From contig NZ_CP156081.1 in NCBI RefSeq assembly GCF_039830135.1, forward strand, positions 3,086,001-3,150,000: a stretch of 64,000 nt of DNA, read 5' to 3'. Origin of the DNA: Defluviimonas sp. SAOS-178_SWC. GTDB lineage: Bacteria > Pseudomonadota > Alphaproteobacteria > Rhodobacterales > Rhodobacteraceae. Shown here in pieces: positions 59,555 to 64,000 of the stretch (positions within the stretch are counted from its first letter, which is position 1; each line of letters starts with the position of its first letter). A model generated the notes under the pieces. The model was not told where the DNA came from. It did not search any database and saw only the letters and a list, made by a program, of their open reading frames with translations. Both the position numbers and the translations under genes were made by a program.

Positions 59555-60620
59555 GCCAGATCAGCGGCAGCCGCCAGCCGCCGCGCGCCGACAGGACGGC
59601 GGCGCTTGGATGGACGCTTTCGGACGGGTCGCGCCCGACCTCCCGCTTCGCCCGCAACAGAAACGCCTTGCCCCAGCCGCGCACCGTGCCGACCGAAGGC
59701 ACGCCGGAATCCGTCGGGAACCGGGCGCGCCAGCCCTCCGGCAGGTTGAGCCCGCAGCCTTCGGCCCTTTCCAGCATCCAGACCAGCGGGATATTGGCGA
59801 GCGGCCGCGCGGCGTCGAACCCGGCCAACTGGCCGCCCACATCGCCATGCGCGCCGCGGAACCAGACCTGCTCCACCCGCCCCCACCAGTCGCCATCCGT
59901 CGTCTTCCACATGATCGGATCGAACGCGGCGCGGGTCTCGTCCAGCGCCAGCGCCTGATAGCCGTGCTTCACCACCGGGCCGAGCGCATGGTTGTGGAAC
60001 TCGTGCTGCGGCTCGGTCCACATCCACAGGAACGGAAGCCGTACGCCCAGCGCCTTCACCGTGTCGAAGGCGCCGATCATCTCGATCCCGACATTGTCAT
60101 GGCAGAAGCGGCGGCTGAACACCTTCTCGCCGGGGCTGCCGGGTTCGCGCTGATAGTAGCGGTAGGCAAGCCGGACGTTGCGCTCCGTCGCGTGCTCGGC
60201 CTTCAGAAGGCCGACCTGATCCATCATCCCGGCCAGCGACCGCACCGCGTAGGCGCCGCGCGAATAGCCGAAAAAGTAGATCCGGTCTCCCGGCCGGTAG
60301 CGGGTGGAAAGCCAGCCATAGGCGCGGCGGATCTGGCGGTTGATCCCGCGCCCCATCGCAACGTCGGCCGTGTGGCGCCACATGTGCCACTGCACCCCGG
60401 CTTCGTAATAGAGCGACAGCCGCGCCGAAGCGGGCTGCGACTGAAGAAGCCGGTAGATGAGGCCGATATTGGTCTCTTCGCCCGGCTCCAGCGATGAGAG
60501 CGTGCCATCGAGAAGGATCACATGGTCGCAGGGCCCGCGCCCACGAACCGGGACCTGTGTCTCGACCCGCCGGCCGATCCGCAGAAGTTCGAAGAGCTTG
60601 CTGGCAAACTGCCGCACCAC
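59538..60620 (-). CDS. DUF2235 alpha/beta-hydrolase (phospholipase Tle1-like)
   Basis: The GTG at 60620, eight bases after AAGGAG, gives 360 residues. The DUF2235 landmarks are DHVILLDGTLSSLEPGEETN-type start, RPGDRIYFFGYSRGAYAVRS with nucleophile GYSRG, IGAFDTVKALGV and FRGAHGDVGGQL. The family includes type VI secretion lipase effectors (Tle1) but also stand-alone cytoplasmic proteins. There is no signal peptide, immunity gene or VgrG gene nearby, so effector status is unsupported. It converges on and overlaps the thioesterase gene. Confidence 0.85.
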   Translation of the reverse strand: MVRQFASKLFELLRIGRRVETQVPVRGRGPCDHVILLDGTLSSLEPGEETNIGLIYRLLQSQPASARLSLYYEAGVQWHMWRHTADVAMGRGINRQIRRAYGWLSTRYRPGDRIYFFGYSRGAYAVRSLAGMMDQVGLLKAEHATERNVRLAYRYYQREPGSPGEKVFSRRFCHDNVGIEMIGAFDTVKALGVRLPFLWMWTEPQHEFHNHALGPVVKHGYQALALDETRAAFDPIMWKTTDGDWWGRVEQVWFRGAHGDVGGQLAGFDAARPLANIPLVWMLERAEGCGLNLPEGWRARFPTDSGVPSVGTVRGWGKAFLLRAKREVGRDPSESVHPSAAVLSARGGWRLPLIWLSRRT

Positions 60621-60950
60621 GTCCCGTCTCCTTGCCCCTGTTCAATGCTACGCCCTGAAACCTCATCCGCCAACTGACGCACCGCCAATTCCGCGTGATA
60701 GTGTGCAACCGTTTCGAACATTGCGACAGTCAGAGAATCCTAACCCGGTATCGTTGACGAAGCCTTGCCGTTGCACGCGCTCCTCAGGGCGCAGACTGGG
60801 CCCGCGCGAGACTCAGCCGCAACGCAGCATCGCCCCGCCCTCCCCCGGTGTCCCGGGGGTGCGGCCATCAATCGCGGGACGGAATCGCGACCGGCGCTTC
60901 CGCCCGACCGGACCCGGACGGGCGACGCGACGCCGGTTGTCAGGACGCGA
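60621..60950. other. Gap between the DUF2235 and ornithine decarboxylase genes
   Basis: This 330-base interval holds no convincing coding frame. It serves as upstream region of the DUF2235 gene and downstream region of ornithine decarboxylase. The only structure seen is a C/G-rich hairpin, CCCCCGG and CCGGGGG around TGTC (60842-60859), without a T-run. Confidence 0.5.
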
Positions 60951-62093
60951 TCAGGCGTCGAGGCGCATCACGGTTTCGATCGCCAGCGCACCGAAGCCGT
61001 TGAAGCGGGTGTTGGTCGCCGTCGAATAGGCACCCATGCCCGAGATCACGACATAGTCGCCCTCGGCCAGATCGCCCGGCAGCATGACCTCGCCCGGCAG
61101 GCGGTCGACACTGTCGCAGGTCGGGCCAAAGATGATGCGCGAACGCGGCGCCGCAAACCGGCGCTGGCCGTCCGGGGCGATGACGGCAAGGCGGTCGATC
61201 ATCCCGGCCAGCGGCAGTTCGTCGAGCGAGCCGTAGGTGCCATCGTTCAGGAACACATGCTCGTCGTCGCGCAGACCCTTGACCTGCGCGGCCAGGGTGA
61301 AGCTCTCGGCGACAAGGCCGCGGCCCGGCTCGCAGACAAGCGCCGGGGGCGTGCCCTCGAACGCCTCGTCGGCGACGCGGTCGATCAGCTCGAAGATCGC
61401 GTCGAGCTGCGGCAGCTCGTCCAACACCCGGTGCGAGGGGAAACCGCCGCCGACATTGAGGCGGCGGGCCTTCACGCCCGCGATGCGGCAGATCTCGGCG
61501 GCGGCGCGGATATAGGCGTCCCACGCCATCGGATCGGTGCATTGCGTGCCCGGATGGAAGGTGAGCGAGGCGACATAGCCGCTGTCGTCGACGACGCGCA
61601 GAAGCTCTGCCGCCTTTTCCACGGTCGCGCCGAACTTGGCGCCGAAATTGTAGGCCGCGCCGGAGACCGGCAGCTTGAACCGCACCGAGATTTCAGCGCC
61701 GGCGGGCACGATCTCGATCAGCTTCCGCAATTCGGAATGGCTGTCGACGGAATAGGAGGTGACACCCATCGACACGGCATATTCGATCTCGTGCCGGGCG
61801 CGGACGGGGTTGTGGTAGTGCATGGCGGCCGTGGGCGCGAGCCGCGCGATCATCTCGATCTCGGCCGGAGAGGCGACGTCGAAGCCTTCGATCCCCGCGG
61901 CAACGAGATTCTGGACGACCATTTCGTCCGGATTCGACTTGACGGCGTAGGTCACGAGACCCGGAAAGCCGTCGATGAACCGGCGCGCGGTCGATTGCAG
62001 GACGGCGGGCGCGAAGAAGATGACCGGGTTGACCGGCTGTTGCGTGCGAAGAAATTCGGACGGATTCGTCCAGATAGTCTTGGAAAGCCCCAT
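60951..62093 (-). CDS. Ornithine decarboxylase (PLP type III fold)
   Basis: The 380-residue protein has the alanine-racemase-fold decarboxylase set: YAVKSNPDEMVVQNLVAAGI with PLP-lysine Lys52, FDVASPAEIEMIARL, LNVGGGFPSHRV, EPGRGLVAESFTLAAQVKGL and the catalytic-cysteine region FGPTCDSVDRL (Cys326). It makes putrescine from ornithine, and some relatives also accept lysine. The leader upstream is unusually long (about 180 bases to the likely promoter) and faces a divergent Lrp-type regulator. In alphaproteobacteria such leaders carry the conserved speF RNA element. Confidence 0.93.
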   Translation of the reverse strand: MGLSKTIWTNPSEFLRTQQPVNPVIFFAPAVLQSTARRFIDGFPGLVTYAVKSNPDEMVVQNLVAAGIEGFDVASPAEIEMIARLAPTAAMHYHNPVRARHEIEYAVSMGVTSYSVDSHSELRKLIEIVPAGAEISVRFKLPVSGAAYNFGAKFGATVEKAAELLRVVDDSGYVASLTFHPGTQCTDPMAWDAYIRAAAEICRIAGVKARRLNVGGGFPSHRVLDELPQLDAIFELIDRVADEAFEGTPPALVCEPGRGLVAESFTLAAQVKGLRDDEHVFLNDGTYGSLDELPLAGMIDRLAVIAPDGQRRFAAPRSRIIFGPTCDSVDRLPGEVMLPGDLAEGDYVVISGMGAYSTATNTRFNGFGALAIETVMRLDA

Positions 62094-62233
62094 CGGCCTG
62101 CTCCTGCCAACAGAGCGCAGCCACCTCTTGCCCCGGCTTGACGGGTCGGGAGACGCTTGCGCGTTTCAACCAACCAGGCCAGGTGCGTATGAGCCGCCCT
62201 TTTCCTGTACGAAGTGTCGGGGATATGAGGCAC
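62094..62233 (-). other. Ornithine decarboxylase leader with candidate regulatory frame (speF-type)
   Basis: The stretch in front of the gene contains a GTG at 62233 starting a frame that reads MPHIPDTSYRKRAAHTHLAW and continues across the decarboxylase start. The segment YRKRAAH resembles the HIRRTTH ornithine-sensing motif of the E. coli SpeFL arrest peptide, and both begin M-P-H-I. Stem-forming C/G-rich stretches lie between it and the gene. Alphaproteobacterial ornithine decarboxylase genes are known to carry the speF RNA motif in this place. Confidence 0.35.
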
Positions 62234-62280
62234 AAACTGACCGATAAAAAGAGTAGATTTGCGGCGTGCGGTCGTTAATA

Positions 62281-62294
62281 TGACGAAAACGTCA
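62281..62294. promoter_or_regulatory. Inverted repeat between ornithine decarboxylase and the Lrp-type regulator
   Basis: TGACG-AAAA-CGTCA is perfectly symmetrical and lies 23 bases before the regulator start and near the expected promoter of the decarboxylase. An operator for the divergent Lrp/AsnC protein is likely. Confidence 0.45.
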
Positions 62295-62316
62295 GTCAAA
62301 TCGCCGGTGTTGCAGA

Positions 62317-62748
62317 ATGGACGATCTCGACCGCTCGATCCTGGGCTTCCTGGGCTCGGATGCCCGCATCTCGGTGGCGACTCTCGCCCGGCGCCTGAAG
62401 GTGGCGCGCTCGACGATTCAGGCGCGGCTCGAGCGGCTCGAGTCGTCCGGCGTGATCGCCGGCTACACCGTAAAGCTGGGCGAGGCGGCGCGACAGAACC
62501 GGATTCGGGCGACCGTGCTTCTCACGATCGAACCCCGCGCCCAGGCCAATGTGCTGACCCGGCTGCGGGCGATCCCCGAGGTGGAGCGGATCCACACGAC
62601 CTCGGGCCGGGTGGACTTTCTCCTTCAGGTCGCCGCGTCCTCGACGGCGGCGCTTGACGACGTGCTCGACCAGATCGGCGAGATGACCGGGGTGAAAAGC
62701 TCCGAAAGCCTGATTCACCTCTCGACCAAGCTCGACCGCGCGGTCTGA
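62317..62748 (+). CDS. Lrp/AsnC-family transcriptional regulator
   Basis: The 143-residue protein starts MDDLDRSILGFLGSDARISV. It has the family helix-turn-helix (VATLARRLKVARSTIQARLE) and the RAM ligand-binding domain (TVLLTIEPRAQANVLTRLRA, TTSGRVDFLLQVAA). Divergence from ornithine decarboxylase and the palindrome in the gap suggest that it controls polyamine or ornithine metabolism, with an amino acid as effector. Confidence 0.9.
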   Translation: MDDLDRSILGFLGSDARISVATLARRLKVARSTIQARLERLESSGVIAGYTVKLGEAARQNRIRATVLLTIEPRAQANVLTRLRAIPEVERIHTTSGRVDFLLQVAASSTAALDDVLDQIGEMTGVKSSESLIHLSTKLDRAV

Positions 62749-62885
62749 GGTTTCGGCCACCGCCTGAAGCCCCGTTCAAACCTGCTTTATCGGCGCGGCC
62801 TTCCCCCTTGCCGTAAGCCCCCTCCGGGGCGCAGGCTGGCGCAGGGCCGGCCCAACCTAGCCGGCACCGGAATGGAGGAACGATC

Positions 62886-63641
62886 ATGGCGAAGACCCGC
62901 AAAGGCACCCCCTGCTGGTACGAGTTGGCGACAACGGACCCCACCGGCGCGGCCGCGTTCTACGGCCATGTCCTCGGCTGGACGACAGCCGATGCCGGCA
63001 TGCCCGGCTTCGACTACCGTCTCGCCTCGTCGGGCGATGACATGGTCGCCGGGATCACGCCAGGATCGCCCCCGGCCTGGATCTTCTATGTGACCGTCAC
63101 CGATTGCGGCAAGGCGGCGAAGGCCGTGGTCAAGGCCGGCGGCGCGATCCTCAACGGCCCGATGGAGGTTCCCGGCACCGGCACCGTCGCGATCCTCGCC
63201 GACCCGCAGGGCGCCCGGTTCGGCATCCTCGCGCCCCTTGACGACGCCGGCCGCGCCTTCGACCAGAAGCAGGCGGGCCACGGCAACTGGCATGAACTGA
63301 TGACCTCGGACCCTGCGGCGGCGATGGCGTTCTACGGCAAGGAATTCGGCTGGAAGCCGAGCCGCAGCATGGATATGGGCGCGATGGGAAGCTACGACAT
63401 CTTCAATCACGCCAAGGCCGATATCGGCGGCATGATGCGGCAGGCGCCCGGCATGCCGGGCCCCGGCCATCCGTTCTGGGTCCCCTATTTCGGCTGCGAT
63501 TCCGTCGAGGCGGCGATGGCCCGCGTCACCGCCGGCGGCGGCCGGGTGTTCATGGGCCCGCAGGAGGTGCCCGGCGGCGCCGTCATCATGGTCGGCCAGG
63601 ATCCGCTGGGCGCCATCTTCGCCCTCGTCGGCCCGAGGTGA
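62886..63641 (+). CDS. Two-domain VOC (glyoxalase/dioxygenase-fold) protein
   Basis: The 251-residue protein is a tandem of two VOC domains. The first opens CWYELATTDPTGAAAFYGHV and the second NWHELMTSDPAAAMAFYGKE. Each ends with a DPQGARFGI/DPLGAIFALV-type strand. The repeated His/Glu pattern fits a metal-binding site, but no particular reaction (glyoxalase, dioxygenase, resistance) can be named. GGAGG lies upstream of the ATG. It is a single gene between the Lrp regulator and an HD-domain gene on the same strand. Confidence 0.88.
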   Translation: MAKTRKGTPCWYELATTDPTGAAAFYGHVLGWTTADAGMPGFDYRLASSGDDMVAGITPGSPPAWIFYVTVTDCGKAAKAVVKAGGAILNGPMEVPGTGTVAILADPQGARFGILAPLDDAGRAFDQKQAGHGNWHELMTSDPAAAMAFYGKEFGWKPSRSMDMGAMGSYDIFNHAKADIGGMMRQAPGMPGPGHPFWVPYFGCDSVEAAMARVTAGGGRVFMGPQEVPGGAVIMVGQDPLGAIFALVGPR

Positions 63642-63705
63642 CACGGCGCTTGCCAAGGCCCTGAAAATCCGCTCCCCTTGCCGCGCACGCACCAGGAGGA
63701 AGGCG

Positions 63706-64000
63706 ATGGAGAAGGTCAGCTTCACCCAGATGAAGGATGGCACGAGAGAAGAGTACGAATTCCTCACCGCGCACGAGATCGACTACACCAAGGGCACGGC
63801 AGACCGGCTGCTGACGGCGCTCGTCGACCTCGACAAGGGGCTCTCGGGCTACCAGATCACCCGCCTTGGCCATTCGGTGCAATCCGCCACCCGCGCCTGG
63901 CGCGACGGGGCCGACATCGACTGGATCGTGGCGGCGCTTCTCCACGACATCGGCGACATCTACGCGCCCTACAACCACGACGAATACGCCGCGACGATCC
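63706..64000 (+). CDS. HD-domain protein (start only; gene runs off the window)
   Basis: The ATG at 63706 behind AGGAGGA starts a frame that is still open at the window edge (98 codons). It opens MEKVSFTQMKDGTREEYEFL and includes SGYQITRLGHSVQSATRAWR and AALLHDIGDIYAPYNHDEYA. The LGHSxQ and HD pairs are the pattern of the HD-fold group that contains phosphohydrolases and di-iron oxygenases such as PhnZ and TmpB. Which of these it is cannot be decided from the N-terminus. The upstream VOC gene is on the same strand 65 bases away. Confidence 0.85.
   Translation, partial: MEKVSFTQMKDGTREEYEFLTAHEIDYTKGTADRLLTALVDLDKGLSGYQITRLGHSVQSATRAWRDGADIDWIVAALLHDIGDIYAPYNHDEYAATI

Noticed and set aside
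59538..60620. DUF2235 protein as a type VI secretion lipase effector
   Set aside because: No VgrG, PAAR, immunity gene or other type VI component is nearby, and DUF2235 proteins are often unrelated to secretion.

Overview
The window is high-GC chromosomal DNA from an alphaproteobacterium, almost certainly a member of the Rhodobacteraceae (Rhodobacter/Roseobacter group). The call rests on gene content and order: rpoH beside rluD with a small membrane gene divergent from it; nrdR-ribD and ribE-(unknown gene)-ribB-ribH-nusB; soxBDAG; dnaG-rpoD; a Lrp-type regulator divergent from a trifunctional-length putA; mmcB; and a tRNA-His that lacks G-1 and carries A73, an alphaproteobacterial trait. No plasmid, phage, IS element or CRISPR signature was seen.

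Layout. 1-3.4 kb: rpoH (cut by the window edge), a cardiolipin-synthase-type PLD enzyme, rluD and a divergent small membrane gene. 3.4-10.8 kb: an accessory catabolic operon with a trimethylamine-dehydrogenase-like flavoprotein lacking the TMA-binding aromatics, a non-pyrrolysine MttB-type methyltransferase and a CocE/NonD hydrolase. Decayed remains of a peptide-type ABC transporter, a terminator and a BetI-like TetR gene follow it. 10.8-14 kb: tRNA-His, a MarR-GNAT fusion, small conserved genes, mmcB, a small oxidase-like membrane protein and a probable 6S RNA with its own promoter. 13.9-23.7 kb: the riboflavin/nusB/nrdR block, split by an oppositely oriented kpsS-wza-like-kpsC capsule trio. 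23.9-27 kb: a polytopic membrane protein, a DUF616 glycosyltransferase and a small secreted protein. 27.3-31.4 kb: rpoD and dnaG. 31.4-36.5 kb: soxBDAG, the heterotetrameric sarcosine oxidase. 36.7-38.5 kb: a TadE/TadG-like pair. 38.6-46.5 kb: a saccharopine-dehydrogenase/DUF4166 protein with a DCC protein, an acyl-CoA synthetase, a BON-LysM protein, an ABC exporter and a beta-helix protein. 46.7-52 kb: tRNA-Leu, putR-putA, a rhomboid protease and a GFA protein. 52-58 kb: suhB, a glycerophosphodiesterase, an ABC-F ATPase, an MFS transporter and metR. 58-64 kb: metF, a thioesterase, a DUF2235 hydrolase, ornithine decarboxylase with a long leader, a Lrp regulator, a VOC protein and the start of an HD-domain protein.

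How it fits together. Much of the metabolism concerns methylated amines, C1 units and amino acids. The 3.4-9.1 kb operon probably strips methyl groups from an unidentified methylated amine. Sarcosine oxidase feeds methyl groups into tetrahydrofolate, MetF/MetR route them to methionine, and PutA degrades proline. The best candidate for an undescribed system is the flavoprotein/MttB/CocE operon. Other points worth checking are the near-identical promoters of rpoH and the 6S-like RNA, a short dispersed repeat that has become part of soxD, the RibB protein with a dead cyclohydrolase domain, and the ornithine decarboxylase leader.
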